Below, one piece after another: positions 7,316-16,037 of a stretch of 64,000 nt of DNA; position 1 is the stretch's first letter, and the number at the start of each line of letters is the position of its first letter. The translations under genes and the position numbers were made by a program. The stretch comes from DATLZC01 sp037444005. Its GTDB lineage: Bacteria > Chloroflexota > Dehalococcoidia > DSTF01 > JACRBR01. The stretch is taken from assembly GCA_037444005.1 (NCBI GenBank), contig JBBING010000004.1, positions 1 through 64,000 of the forward strand, read 5' to 3'. Under the pieces are notes generated by a model. It was not told the DNA's origin, ran no database searches, and worked only from the letters and a program-made list of their open reading frames with translations.

Positions 7316-7663
7316 CTATGCCCGCGCCTGCTCGCCTTCGCGGGCGAGCCACGTCTCGGCCCAGAAGGAGATGGCGTCGACCAGCGACGCCAAGGCGCGG
7401 CCCTTCTCGGTGAGGCGATACTCGATGCGCACCGGGGTCTCCGGCGTCACGACGCGCTCGACGATGCCCTCGGCCTCGAGCTCCTTCAGGCGCTCCGACA
7501 GCATGCGGTCGCTGATGCCGGGGATCGTCGCCGCCAAGTCGCTGAAGCGCTCCCGCCCCGCCAGCATCGCCCGCACGATGGCGCCCGTCCACCGCCGGCC
7601 GATGAGCTCCACCGCGCGCTGAAAGTACGGACAGTACCCGGCGCCGTGCACGTCTTCGTTCAT
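7316..7663 (-). CDS. HxlR family transcriptional regulator
   Basis: A 115-residue winged-helix DNA-binding protein. It opens with the HxlR hallmark CPYFQRAVELIGRRWTGAIV (a conserved Cys often used as redox or aldehyde sensor), followed by RFSDLAATIPGISDRMLSERLKELEAEGIV, the recognition helix and wing. It is divergent from the yceI-like gene, with 107 bases between start codons, the usual arrangement for a local regulator. The direct repeat CGTAAGC (7685-7691 and 7703-7709) flanks the -35 box of the neighbour and is a candidate operator. The inducer is unknown. Confidence 0.88.
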   Translation of the reverse strand: MNEDVHGAGYCPYFQRAVELIGRRWTGAIVRAMLAGRERFSDLAATIPGISDRMLSERLKELEAEGIVERVVTPETPVRIEYRLTEKGRALASLVDAISFWAETWLAREGEQARA

Positions 7664-7684
7664 GACGCTCCCATCTTCACCGAA

Positions 7685-7724
7685 CGTAAGCCCCTTGACA
7701 AGCGTAAGCTTCTGCTTCTAGAGT
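7685..7724 (+). promoter_or_regulatory. Promoter of the yceI-like gene with candidate HxlR operator
   Basis: TTGACA (7695-7700), an 18-base spacer, then TAGAGT (7719-7724): the best consensus promoter in the window. CGTAAGC occurs at 7685-7691 and again at 7703-7709, one 18-base step apart and bracketing the -35 box, a plausible site for a dimeric repressor. Confidence 0.6.
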
Positions 7725-7770
7725 AGCTAACGGGAGATAAGTCACTCAAGATTCGTACAGGAGGACCGGC

Positions 7771-8319
7771 ATGACCACCGCCCAGACCGCTGTCAGCACG
7801 TGGACCATCGACCCCGCCCACTCGATCGCCGAGTTCGCGGTCCGCCACATGATGGTGTCCACCGTCAAGGGGCGCTTCCGCTCCATGGAAGGCGTCATCA
7901 CCCTCGACGAGGAGCGCCCCGAGCGTTCTTCGGTCGTCGCCTCTATCGACGTCGCCAGCATCGACACCGCCGAGCCCGACCGCGACGCCCATCTGCGCTC
8001 CGACGACTTCTTCAACGCCGAGCGCTTCCCCAAGATGACGTTCCGCAGCACCCGCGTCGAGCGGGTCGACGGCGAGCGCTGGAAGGTGTACGGTGACCTC
8101 ACCATCCGGGACGTGACGAAAGAGGTGGTCCTCGACACGGAGTTCGAGGGGCGCGCGAAGGACCCCTGGGGCAACGAGCGCGTCGGCTTCAGCGCCACCA
8201 CCGAGCTCAACCGGAAGGAGTTCGGCCTGCGCTGGAACCAGGTCCTGGAGACCGGCGGCGTCGTTGTGGGCGACCGCGTGAAGGTGAGCCTCCACATCGC
8301 GGCCGTGCGTCAGGGTTGA
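7771..8319 (+). CDS. YceI family lipid-binding-like protein
   Basis: A 182-residue beta-barrel (lipocalin-like) protein of the YceI family, known to bind polyisoprenoids or fatty-acid amides. The family start WTIDPAHSIAEFAVRHMMVSTVKGRF, the middle DDFFNAERFPKMTF and the end FGLRWNQVLETGGVVVGDRVKV are all present. No signal peptide is seen, so it acts in the cytoplasm here. CAGGAGG about 6 bases before the ATG is a strong ribosome site. It is divergent from an HxlR regulator, a pairing common for stress-responsive YceI proteins. Confidence 0.9.
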   Translation: MTTAQTAVSTWTIDPAHSIAEFAVRHMMVSTVKGRFRSMEGVITLDEERPERSSVVASIDVASIDTAEPDRDAHLRSDDFFNAERFPKMTFRSTRVERVDGERWKVYGDLTIRDVTKEVVLDTEFEGRAKDPWGNERVGFSATTELNRKEFGLRWNQVLETGGVVVGDRVKVSLHIAAVRQG

Positions 8320-8413
8320 CGGGCGATATCGCACGGCCGCGTTCGCGCGGCGTCGCGGCGGGTACGCGGCGCCGCGCAGGCCTCCCGGGTCCGCTGCGAA
8401 AGGGAGACGCCGC

Positions 8414-9148
8414 ATGACACCGGACCGAACGGCGGCGCTGGCGCCGCTGCGCACCCGTCGCGACCGCGAGATCTACGCAGCCGACGGCGGTTGGTTCCGC
8501 GCGCGCTGGCACTTCAGCTTCGACCGCTACTACGACCCCGAGCACATGGGCGTCGGAACGCTCCGCGTGTTCAATCATGACACGCTGATCCCGGGCGCCG
8601 TGTGGCCGATGCACCCCCATCGCGACGTCGAGGGCATCACGTGGGTCGTCGCGGGCGAATTCGAGCACGCCGACTCGCTGGGCAACGACGGCGTGCTGCT
8701 GCCCGGCGGCGTCCAGCGCATGACGCTCGGCTCGGGGGCCTGGCACTCCGAGCGCAACCACTCGAAGATCCAGCCCGCCGAGTTCATCCAGATGTGGATT
8801 CTGCCCGCCATCCGTTCGCTGCCGCCCTCGGTCGAACAGAAGCAGTTCACCGTCCAGGACCGCACGAACCGCCTGCTGGAGATCCTGCGTCCGATTACGT
8901 CGGAAGGAACCGGCGTCGCCGTGCACCAGGAGGTCTGGATGTACGCCTCGCGCCTGGAGCCGGGACACGACGTCGCGCACACGTTCGCGGAGGGACGCGG
9001 CGGCTACCTGTACCTCATCGAGGGGGACGCGGAGTTGAACGGCGAGCCCCTCTCGAAAGGCGACGCCGCGAAGATTCTGGGCGCGGGACGCATCGAACTC
9101 CGAGCGACGCAGACAACGGAGCTTCTGCTGGTCGACACGCCGCTGTGA
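8414..9148 (+). CDS. Pirin family cupin protein
   Basis: A 244-residue bicupin. The N-terminal cupin carries the metal ligands in MHPHRDVEGITWVVAGEFEH and later GSGAWHSERNHS; the second cupin (about residues 150-240) lacks obvious ligands, as usual in pirins. Known members include quercetin 2,3-dioxygenase (YhaK/YhhW type) and transcription cofactors; the substrate cannot be told from sequence. An AGGGAG precedes the ATG. It follows the yceI-like gene by 94 bases with no terminator visible, so it may belong to the same HxlR-controlled unit. Confidence 0.88.
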   Translation: MTPDRTAALAPLRTRRDREIYAADGGWFRARWHFSFDRYYDPEHMGVGTLRVFNHDTLIPGAVWPMHPHRDVEGITWVVAGEFEHADSLGNDGVLLPGGVQRMTLGSGAWHSERNHSKIQPAEFIQMWILPAIRSLPPSVEQKQFTVQDRTNRLLEILRPITSEGTGVAVHQEVWMYASRLEPGHDVAHTFAEGRGGYLYLIEGDAELNGEPLSKGDAAKILGAGRIELRATQTTELLLVDTPL

Positions 9149-9158
9149 CCGCCGCCCC

Positions 9159-10412
9159 TCATCGCGCGGCGGCGCGCTCGAGGGCGCGGCCCAGACGCAT
9201 GATCGCCTCGGGGATGTCTCCCTCGGGGACCTGGCTGTACGCGAGCCGGATGAACCGCTGGCCTTCGGCGCCGCCGTCGGGGTAAAAGGCCGCTCCGTTG
9301 GCGTAGGCGATGCCCTCGTCCGCCGCCGCAGCCGCCAGCGCTTCGGGGTCGACCCCCTCGGCCAGCTCGAGCCAGAGGAAGAAGCCGCCGGCGGGCACGT
9401 TCCATCGCGCGTACCGCGAGCACCGCTCGTCGAGCACCGCGAGCATCGTGTCCCGCTTCCGCCGGTACAGCTCGACCGCACGCGGGACGTGCTGCGCGAG
9501 CTTCCCCGAGACGCAGAGTTCGGCGACGACCCGCTGCACGAAGGGGCTCGCCCCCATGTCGAAGCGCGTGTTCACCATCGCATCCACGATCTCCTTCGAC
9601 GCGAGCGCCCACCCCACGCGCAGCCCCGGGGCGATGGTCTTGCTGAACGTCCCAACGTAGACGACGCCCTCGCCCCCGGCGAGCGAGAACAGCGACGGCA
9701 GGCGGCCGCCCTCGAAGCGAATCTCGCCGTACGCGTCGTCCTCGAGGATGACGACCCCGTGGCGGCGGCACAGGTCGACGACGGCCTGCCGCCGCTCGAG
9801 CGTCATCGTCGCGCCCGTGGGATTCTGGAAGTTCGGGATCGTGTAGAGCAGCTTCGGGCGCTTCCCCGCCGCCCGCGCCTCCTCGAGGATGCGATCGAGA
9901 CCCGCGGGCACGATGCCCTCGGCGTCGAGGGGCACGCCCACGATTTCGGCGCCAGCCGCCCGGGCGGCGCGCACGAAGATGGGGAACGTCGGCGCCTCCA
10001 CCAGCACGACGTCGCCGGGGTCCACGAAGGCGTCGCAGGCGTTGGCGAGGGCGCCGGCCGCGCCGTTCGTCAGCGAGATGTGCTCGGGCCCGATCGGAAG
10101 GCCGTCCCGCTGCGCGTGCTGCGCCGCCAGCCACTCGCGAAGCGACGGCGCGCCCTGCGTGCCGCCGTACTGGAGCGCGAAGCGCTTCTCCCGCCGGAGC
10201 ACCGTCTCCGCCGCCTCGAGCAACAGGTCGGCGGGCAGTTCCTCGTCGTCCGGCAGTCCGCCGGTGAGCATGATGGGCTGCACGGGCGCCTCGCCCTTGC
10301 CGGGCACGGGCTCGGTGGGGCGATACCCGCGGCTCCACTGAATGCCGACCGCCATCGCCGCCGCACGGCGCGACAGCAGCGACGGATCGAACGGCGACGC
10401 GGGATTGGACAT
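9159..10412 (-). CDS. PLP-dependent aminotransferase, class I (LysN / 2-aminoadipate type)
   Basis: A 417-residue fold-type I aminotransferase. PLP-site elements are NGAAGALANACDAFVDPGD, IPNFQNPTGATM, EDDAYGEIRF and the Schiff-base lysine in GTFSKTIAPGLRVGW. It resembles the MocR-derived family without the DNA-binding domain, which includes 2-aminoadipate and broad aromatic/branched-chain aminotransferases. The amino donor is not determinable. GGAGGAG lies before the start, and an extended -10 TGCTACCAT (minus strand, 10457-10449) lies upstream. The neighbouring aldehyde dehydrogenase hints at amino-acid degradation, for example of lysine, but this is inference. Confidence 0.82.
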   Translation of the reverse strand: MSNPASPFDPSLLSRRAAAMAVGIQWSRGYRPTEPVPGKGEAPVQPIMLTGGLPDDEELPADLLLEAAETVLRREKRFALQYGGTQGAPSLREWLAAQHAQRDGLPIGPEHISLTNGAAGALANACDAFVDPGDVVLVEAPTFPIFVRAARAAGAEIVGVPLDAEGIVPAGLDRILEEARAAGKRPKLLYTIPNFQNPTGATMTLERRQAVVDLCRRHGVVILEDDAYGEIRFEGGRLPSLFSLAGGEGVVYVGTFSKTIAPGLRVGWALASKEIVDAMVNTRFDMGASPFVQRVVAELCVSGKLAQHVPRAVELYRRKRDTMLAVLDERCSRYARWNVPAGGFFLWLELAEGVDPEALAAAAADEGIAYANGAAFYPDGGAEGQRFIRLAYSQVPEGDIPEAIMRLGRALERAAAR

Positions 10413-10489
10413 CGTCTCCTCCAGGTTGCGTGGGTGGGCGCCGCATCGATGGTAGCACAGGGATGGAGCCGGCGGCTCTGAGACAACAA

Positions 10490-10517
10490 GCGAGGGCGAC
10501 CCGACGATCGCCCTCGC
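10490..10517 (-). terminator. Terminator after the aldehyde dehydrogenase gene
   Basis: A perfect 10-bp stem (GCGAGGGCGA 10490-10499 with TCGCCCTCGC 10508-10517, 8-base loop) is followed on the minus strand by TTGTTGTCTC. It sits between the aldehyde dehydrogenase stop and the aminotransferase promoter. Confidence 0.7.
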
Positions 10518-10625
10518 CCCGTGCTAGCACGACGGAACAGTCCGTGCCCCGCCTGAGCCCTACGGTAGTGTGGGCGCTGCGGCGTTTCAAGCAGGCGGAG
10601 GCACGACTTCCGAAATCTTTACGTC

Positions 10626-12125
10626 TCAGGCCGACGGCGTCGGCTCGATATCGATCTGCGCCCGCTGGAGCCGCCCGCTGTAATCGATGTACACCGTCTT
10701 CCACTCGGTGTACGTGTCCAACGCGGCCTGTCCCGCCTCTCGATGGCCGTTTCCCGTGCCCTTCGTCCCGCCGAACGGGAGGTGCACTTCGGCGCCGATG
10801 GTTCCCGCGTTCACGTACACCAGGCCGGTGTCGATGCCTTCGATGAAGCGGAACGCCTTGTTCACGTCCTGCGTGTACACCGAGGTCGACAGCCCGTACT
10901 GGACGCCGTTCGCCACCGCGATGGCTTCGTCGAGGGAGTCGACCACCAGGACCGTGGTGACCGGCCCGAAGATCTCCTCCTGCGCGATGCGCATGTCGGG
11001 CCGCGCGTCCACGAACACCGTGGGGCGGAAGAAGTAGCCCTTCCCCAGCTCCCCGACGTTCGCGATGCTGCCGCCGCAAGCGATGCTGGCGCCCTCCTTC
11101 CGCCCGATGTCCATGTAGGAGTCGATCTTACGGAGCTGCTCCTCGTTCACGACGGGTCCGACGTCGGTGCTTTCATCGAGGCCATTGCCGAGCCTGAGCT
11201 GCTCGGCGCGCGCCACGAGCCGGTCGGTGAACTCGCGGGCCACGCCCCGCTGCACGATAACACGGCTCGCGGCCGTACACCGCTGCCCGCTGGTGCCGTA
11301 GGCGCTCCAGATGACGCCGTCGAGCGCCAGGTCCAGGTTAGCGTCATCGAGGATCACGATGGCGTTCTTGCCGCCCATCTCGAGCGCGATCGGCTTCCCG
11401 AGCTCGGCGCAGCGCACGCTGAGGCGCCGGCCAGCGGCGTTCGATCCGGTGAACGAGACCAGGCGCACTCTCGGGTCCTCGATGAGCGGCTCGCCGACGT
11501 CCCCACCCTCGCCGAACACCAGGTTCACGACGCCCGGCGGCAGGCCCGCGTCCTCCAGCGTCTTCACGAGGTTCCACGCGCTCTTCGGCGCGTAGCGCGA
11601 CGGCTTGAAGACGACGGTGTTGCCTGTGATGAGGGCGGGCATGATCTTCCAGGCGGGGATCGCCATCGGGAAGTTCCACGGCGTGATGAGGCCACAGACG
11701 CCGAAGGGCTGGCGCACGGACATCGCCCACTTGTTCGGCAGCTCCGACGGCGTCGTCTGGCCGAACTGCCGGCGGCCTTCGGCGGCCATGTAGTAGGTCA
11801 TGTCGATGGCCTCCTGCACGTCGCCGCGGGCCTCTTTGAGGACTTTGCCCATCTCCTCCGTAAGTTCGCGGGCGTACTGCTCCTTCCGCTGCGTCAGGAG
11901 CTCGCCCGCGCGGAACAGGATCTCCCCACGGCGCGGGGCGGGCAGCTTTCGCCAGCGCTCGAGCGCCTCGGCGGCGGCGCTCACCGCGTCGGCAACGTCC
12001 TCGGGGCCCGATTTCGGGAAGACGCCCACGATCTCGCCCGTGGCGGGATTCTCGCGAGTAAAGGTCGCGCCCGACCTGGCGGGGACCCACCTGCCGCAGA
12101 TGTAGTTGAGGTAGGAGCCGGACAT
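10626..12125 (-). CDS. NAD(P)-dependent aldehyde dehydrogenase
   Basis: A 499-residue enzyme of the aldehyde dehydrogenase superfamily. Seen in order: PWNFPMAIPAWKIMPALITGN (Rossmann entry), SFTGSNAAGRR, ALEMGGKNAIVIL with the general-base Glu, SGQRCTAASR with the nucleophilic Cys, and QEEIFGPV. The C-terminal motifs VNAGTIGAEVHLPFGG and TGNGHREAG place it near semialdehyde dehydrogenases (alpha-ketoglutaric semialdehyde, aminoadipate semialdehyde), but the substrate is not certain. GGGAGGTG precedes the ATG on the minus strand. It has its own promoter at 12174-12182 and terminator at 10490-10517, so it is a single-gene unit. Confidence 0.87.
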   Translation of the reverse strand: MSGSYLNYICGRWVPARSGATFTRENPATGEIVGVFPKSGPEDVADAVSAAAEALERWRKLPAPRRGEILFRAGELLTQRKEQYARELTEEMGKVLKEARGDVQEAIDMTYYMAAEGRRQFGQTTPSELPNKWAMSVRQPFGVCGLITPWNFPMAIPAWKIMPALITGNTVVFKPSRYAPKSAWNLVKTLEDAGLPPGVVNLVFGEGGDVGEPLIEDPRVRLVSFTGSNAAGRRLSVRCAELGKPIALEMGGKNAIVILDDANLDLALDGVIWSAYGTSGQRCTAASRVIVQRGVAREFTDRLVARAEQLRLGNGLDESTDVGPVVNEEQLRKIDSYMDIGRKEGASIACGGSIANVGELGKGYFFRPTVFVDARPDMRIAQEEIFGPVTTVLVVDSLDEAIAVANGVQYGLSTSVYTQDVNKAFRFIEGIDTGLVYVNAGTIGAEVHLPFGGTKGTGNGHREAGQAALDTYTEWKTVYIDYSGRLQRAQIDIEPTPSA

Positions 12126-12173
12126 GACAATGCACCTCCCTTCGTCCTTCGCCGCGAAGGACTTCGTGGGTCC

Positions 12174-12182
12174 ATCGTAGCA
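12174..12182 (-). promoter_or_regulatory. Extended -10 promoter of the aldehyde dehydrogenase
   Basis: On the minus strand, TGC (12182-12180) then TACGAT (12179-12174). The leader of about 40 bases contains a perfect 8-bp hairpin, GTCCTTCG/CGAAGGAC (12144-12151/12155-12162). Confidence 0.45.
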
Positions 12183-12200
12183 CCGTCCGGGAGAGGCGGT

Positions 12201-14588
12201 TCAGCGATCGGCCATCCGTCCTCGGGCGCGCGCACGGCCATCGAGATCGAGCTCGACGACCCCCGGCCCGACCTCTCGCGCCCGTGCCCCCTCGACTTTC
12301 CAGCCGCTCACCGGCGGCCAGCGCGCGTCGAGGCGCACGCGGCCGTGACCCTCGAGCGTGACCTCGAGCTCGTCCGCGACGCGGCGGGCCGTGGCCCGCA
12401 CTTCGACGCCTTCGCCCGCGACCGCCGCCGACGCCGCGGTTTCGCACCAGACGCGCAGCTCGAGGGGCTCCCAGCGCTGTTGCCCCGTGTGGGCCATCTC
12501 CGGCCCGAACGGCACGATAGCGTCGCCGCGGACGTACACCGGCATCGTCTCCAGCGGAACCGTCCGCTCGATCCAGCGGCCACCGTCGACCCGTTCCCCG
12601 CTCCAGAAGTCGTGCCAGACCGTTCCCGAGGGCAAGTACACCCGGACCAGTCCCTCGGGATTCAACACCGGGGCCACGAGGAGCGAGGGGCCGAACAGGT
12701 ACTGCGTTTCGATGCCGGCGGCGGCCGGATCGTCGGGGAACGCCAGGTGCATCGGCCGGACCACGGGAAGCGCGGTCTCCGTGGCCTCCCGGGCCGCCGC
12801 CCAGATGTAGGGCAGCAGGCGGTACCGCAGCTTGGCGTAGCGCCGCACGATCTCCACAGCCTCGTCGCCGTACCACCAGGGCTCGCGTCCCCGAACGCCG
12901 TGGAAGCGGCTGTGCGAGGAGAAGAGGCCGAACTGGGCCCACCGGATGTACAGCGCGGGATCGGGCGGGCCCGCCTGCGGATGCTCCTCGGGCGTCGAGC
13001 GCCAGAATCCGCCAATGTCGTGACACCAGAACGGGATGCCGCTGTCGGAGAGCGAGAGCCCCGCGCGAAGCGCGCCAGCCATGCCGTCCCACGTCGTCTG
13101 CGCGTCTCCGGTCCAGTTCAGGGGATACCGCTGGCTTCCGGCATAGCCCGACCGCCCGAACACGATGGCCTCGCCCCGCTCTTCGTGGATGACCTCCCAG
13201 ACCGCCCGGTTGTACAGCAGGGGATACGCGTTGTGCCACAGCCGTCCCGTCTTGCCGTCGGCCATGCGCGCGTCCGGGGGCAGCCCCTCGCCGTAGTCGC
13301 TCTTGAACGTCGCGACACCCATCCGCAGGTACGGGCGGTGCTGGTCCTGCCACCACCGAATGGCTTCGGGGTTCGTGAAGTCGACCACGGCGGCTTCGGC
13401 TTCGTTCTCCTGCGACCGCGCGGGCTGCCCATCCGGCCCCAGCGCGAAGTACCCTCGAGCGGCGCCCTCGCGGTACAGCGCGCTGTCCGTCCACACGTAC
13501 GGATTCTCCCAGAGGGAGAGCCGGAATCCGCGGTCCGACAGCCAGTCGATGAACGCCTGTGGATCCCCGAACGCCTCGTCGTCCCAGACGAACTCGCAGC
13601 CGTCGCGGACGTGGCTCTTCCGCGACTTCAGCCAGCGGGGGTCGGCGTGGAGGACGTCGCACGGGATGTCGAGTTCGCGCAGCCGCTCCGCCACGCCCTT
13701 CATCTGCTCGGCGTCGCGGTACATGCACCGGGACATCCAAACGCCGAAGGACCACAGCGGCGGCAAGGGCGCGCGTCCCGTGAGCTCCCAGTAGCGCCAC
13801 AGGATGTCCCGCGGCGCGGGGCCCACGATGACGAACTCGTCGAGGTACGAATCCTCCACCCGGACGGAGGCGGTGATCGCCGACGGGGTCCCGAGCTCGA
13901 ACACCATCGGGCTCGTGTGGTTCACGAACACGCCGTAGCCCGCGCTGCTCCAGAAGAACGGCACGGTCATGTAGCTCATGTCGCTCGTGTTCGTCACGTG
14001 GGTGTCGCGGATCCAGAAGACGTGGCGCGTCCCCCGTTTGTCGAGCGGTCCGTACCGCTCGCCGAGCCCGTACAATCGCTCGTCGTGGCGGAGCGTCATC
14101 GAGTCGTGGAACCGTACGTCGGCCCCCGAGGCCGCGCGCGAGTACCCCAGCGGAAACGCGACGTAGCCGCCGGAGCTGTGGTCGTCGATTCGTTGGCTCC
14201 AGACCTCGCGCCCGCTGCCGTCCTCGATGCGGACACGCCACGGTTTCTTCTCTACGACGGCGACCAGCGCGTCCGTCGCGATGCGCACGGCGTCGCCCTC
14301 GTCGCTGACCTCGACCTGCGGCGGCAGCGCCTCCAGGACGAGCATGGGGGTGCGGTCGGGCGGCGGCGTTCCCTGCCAGCACTGCAGGCGAAGCGTGTGG
14401 GGCGTCGCGAAAGCGACGCGTACGCTGAGCCGCTCGCCCTCGTGGGTGGCGACAGCGAACCGGGCGCCGCCGGGCGTCTCGCGCCACTCGAGCGCTTCGG
14501 TCACGTAGTCGTACTCGCGGTTCGGGTCAGCGAAGATGGGGATGTACTCCCTGGCCATCTCGGCCAGCGGATGCGTCACGCGCGCCAT
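12201..14588 (-). CDS. Glycoside hydrolase family 31, alpha-xylosidase (YicI)-like
   Basis: A 795-residue retaining glycosidase of family GH31. The nucleophile is Asp431 in FKSDYGE and the acid/base is Asp495 in NWTGDAQTTW, 64 residues apart, as expected for YicI-type enzymes. GFWCHDIGGFW and the C-terminal beta-domains also match. The KSDYGEG form with the following long insertion resembles alpha-xylosidases more than alpha-glucosidases, but specificity needs assay. No signal peptide, so it acts on imported oligosaccharides in the cytoplasm. No sugar transporter is adjacent; the binding lipoprotein downstream of its promoter region looks amino-acid-like rather than sugar-like. Confidence 0.9.
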   Translation of the reverse strand: MARVTHPLAEMAREYIPIFADPNREYDYVTEALEWRETPGGARFAVATHEGERLSVRVAFATPHTLRLQCWQGTPPPDRTPMLVLEALPPQVEVSDEGDAVRIATDALVAVVEKKPWRVRIEDGSGREVWSQRIDDHSSGGYVAFPLGYSRAASGADVRFHDSMTLRHDERLYGLGERYGPLDKRGTRHVFWIRDTHVTNTSDMSYMTVPFFWSSAGYGVFVNHTSPMVFELGTPSAITASVRVEDSYLDEFVIVGPAPRDILWRYWELTGRAPLPPLWSFGVWMSRCMYRDAEQMKGVAERLRELDIPCDVLHADPRWLKSRKSHVRDGCEFVWDDEAFGDPQAFIDWLSDRGFRLSLWENPYVWTDSALYREGAARGYFALGPDGQPARSQENEAEAAVVDFTNPEAIRWWQDQHRPYLRMGVATFKSDYGEGLPPDARMADGKTGRLWHNAYPLLYNRAVWEVIHEERGEAIVFGRSGYAGSQRYPLNWTGDAQTTWDGMAGALRAGLSLSDSGIPFWCHDIGGFWRSTPEEHPQAGPPDPALYIRWAQFGLFSSHSRFHGVRGREPWWYGDEAVEIVRRYAKLRYRLLPYIWAAAREATETALPVVRPMHLAFPDDPAAAGIETQYLFGPSLLVAPVLNPEGLVRVYLPSGTVWHDFWSGERVDGGRWIERTVPLETMPVYVRGDAIVPFGPEMAHTGQQRWEPLELRVWCETAASAAVAGEGVEVRATARRVADELEVTLEGHGRVRLDARWPPVSGWKVEGARAREVGPGVVELDLDGRARARGRMADR

Positions 14589-14627
14589 GACGTCCTTCCA
14601 GGAATGTCTGCGGTCCGGTTGTGCGTG

Positions 14628-14656
14628 ACGCTAGCACAGCGCGGGCGGTCGTTCAA
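14628..14656 (-). promoter_or_regulatory. Promoter of the GH31 gene
   Basis: On the minus strand, TTGAAC (14656-14651), a 17-base spacer ending in TGC, then TAGCGT (14633-14628). Both -35 and extended -10 are present. Confidence 0.6.
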
Positions 14657-14723
14657 TCGAAAACGGCGCGCGGCCAGAAGATCCGCACGAGAGTGGCGTC
14701 GCGACCCCGGCGTTCGGCGTGGC

Positions 14724-15950
14724 TCACCGCGCTCGCCCCGCGCTGTCCAACGGCGCGAAGGTCCCGTCACGCACTTCATAGAACGCGAGGCCGAGCGCCG
14801 CCGCGTCGTCTCCCTCGCGATCCCCGGTAGGACCGAAGGCGATCGGTCCCGTAAGCCCCTCGTAGGGCTGCGCGAGGAGCGCCTCCCGCAGGCGCTGGTT
14901 CGCGACAACGACAGCGCCGTCCGGGGAGGTCACGGCGGCCCGCTCCGCCGCCGCCATAAGCATGCGTGCGGCGTCGTAGGCGTGCCCCGTGAAGGGAGAC
15001 GAAGGCGCGCGCCCGAAACGCGTCTGGAAGCGCCGCACGAAGTCCGGGTCGAGAGGGGGCGGGCCCAGCACCACTGTCGACGCGGCGGCGTCGCCCGCGG
15101 GCGCGAGAAAGCCCTCCGGGTCGAGCAGCGCGTCCGGCCCGAGCAGCGGCCCCACGTACCCGGCCTCGCGGAGCGCTTGCGCCAGCGCGGCGCCTGCCGC
15201 CGCCAGCCCGCCGTACATCACGACGTCCGGGTTCGCCGTCGACACCTCCGCGCCGATGCCGGGGGTATCGGCGCGGCCGTGCCCGGCGATCTCGCCGCCC
15301 AGCCCGCCGAACGCTGTCGCGAAACCGTACGCGACCACCTGACCGTAGTCGCCCCCGTCGTCCACGATGTAGGCCCGGCGCGCGCCCAGCGTCTGGAACG
15401 CGTACCGCGCGAGGAGCTCACCCTGTCGGTCGTCCCGCCACGCCGTCCGGAAGAACGTCTGCAGCGGCCGCTCGGCGGGCCGCACACGGGTGGCCGACGG
15501 CGACAGGTGCACCCGGCTCGCGTATTCGTACACGGGGCCGGCGACGAATTCGCCGTTGTTGCAGGCGGGCCCGACGACGGCGAACACCGCCGGGTTCTGG
15601 GCGAATCGCGCCGCCACCGCAGCCGGCCGCTCGGGGTCGTCGCAGCCGTCGTCCCGCGCGTCGACCGTGACCGCGACTCCAGCGACGCGACCCCCCGCGT
15701 CCTCGACCGCGAGGCGCACGGCGTCGCGAAGGTCCGCGCCCCAGGCGTGGGCGCCCACCATCGGGGCCGAGACGCCGAGCACAAGCCGCTCGCCCGGGAA
15801 CGCGCGCACCTCTCCGCGCAGGGGCGCCTCGAACACGACGGTGGGAGCCGGCGTTGCGCCGGGCGTGGACGCGGCGTCCTCGCCCCCTCCGCCGCACGCC
15901 GGCAGCGTGAGCGCCAGCGAAGCGGCGGCGAACAGAACAAACAGGCGCAT
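14724..15950 (-). CDS. Periplasmic-binding lipoprotein, type 1 (LivK/receptor family)
   Basis: A 408-residue extracytoplasmic solute-binding protein. The start (15950) gives a lipoprotein signal peptide ending in LPAC, followed by a Gly-rich and then Thr/Pro-rich linker. The mature part has the type 1 two-lobe pattern (LGVSAPMVGAHAWGADLRDAVRLAVEDAG, VVGPACNNGEFVAG, HLSPSATR, AYDAARML) seen in branched-chain amino-acid receptors and related ligand-binding domains. No ABC permease or ATPase lies nearby, so it is an orphan receptor or works with a distant transporter. It is divergent from the LysE-like gene (87 bases between starts). Confidence 0.85.
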   Translation of the reverse strand: MRLFVLFAAASLALTLPACGGGGEDAASTPGATPAPTVVFEAPLRGEVRAFPGERLVLGVSAPMVGAHAWGADLRDAVRLAVEDAGGRVAGVAVTVDARDDGCDDPERPAAVAARFAQNPAVFAVVGPACNNGEFVAGPVYEYASRVHLSPSATRVRPAERPLQTFFRTAWRDDRQGELLARYAFQTLGARRAYIVDDGGDYGQVVAYGFATAFGGLGGEIAGHGRADTPGIGAEVSTANPDVVMYGGLAAAGAALAQALREAGYVGPLLGPDALLDPEGFLAPAGDAAASTVVLGPPPLDPDFVRRFQTRFGRAPSSPFTGHAYDAARMLMAAAERAAVTSPDGAVVVANQRLREALLAQPYEGLTGPIAFGPTGDREGDDAAALGLAFYEVRDGTFAPLDSAGRAR

Positions 15951-16037
15951 CGGGCGCAAGCATACGCGAGCGGGGGCCCGCGAGCAAAGCGAGGCGACGG
16001 TTTGCGCCGCGGGCGGCGGGCCTGTCACACTCGAACC

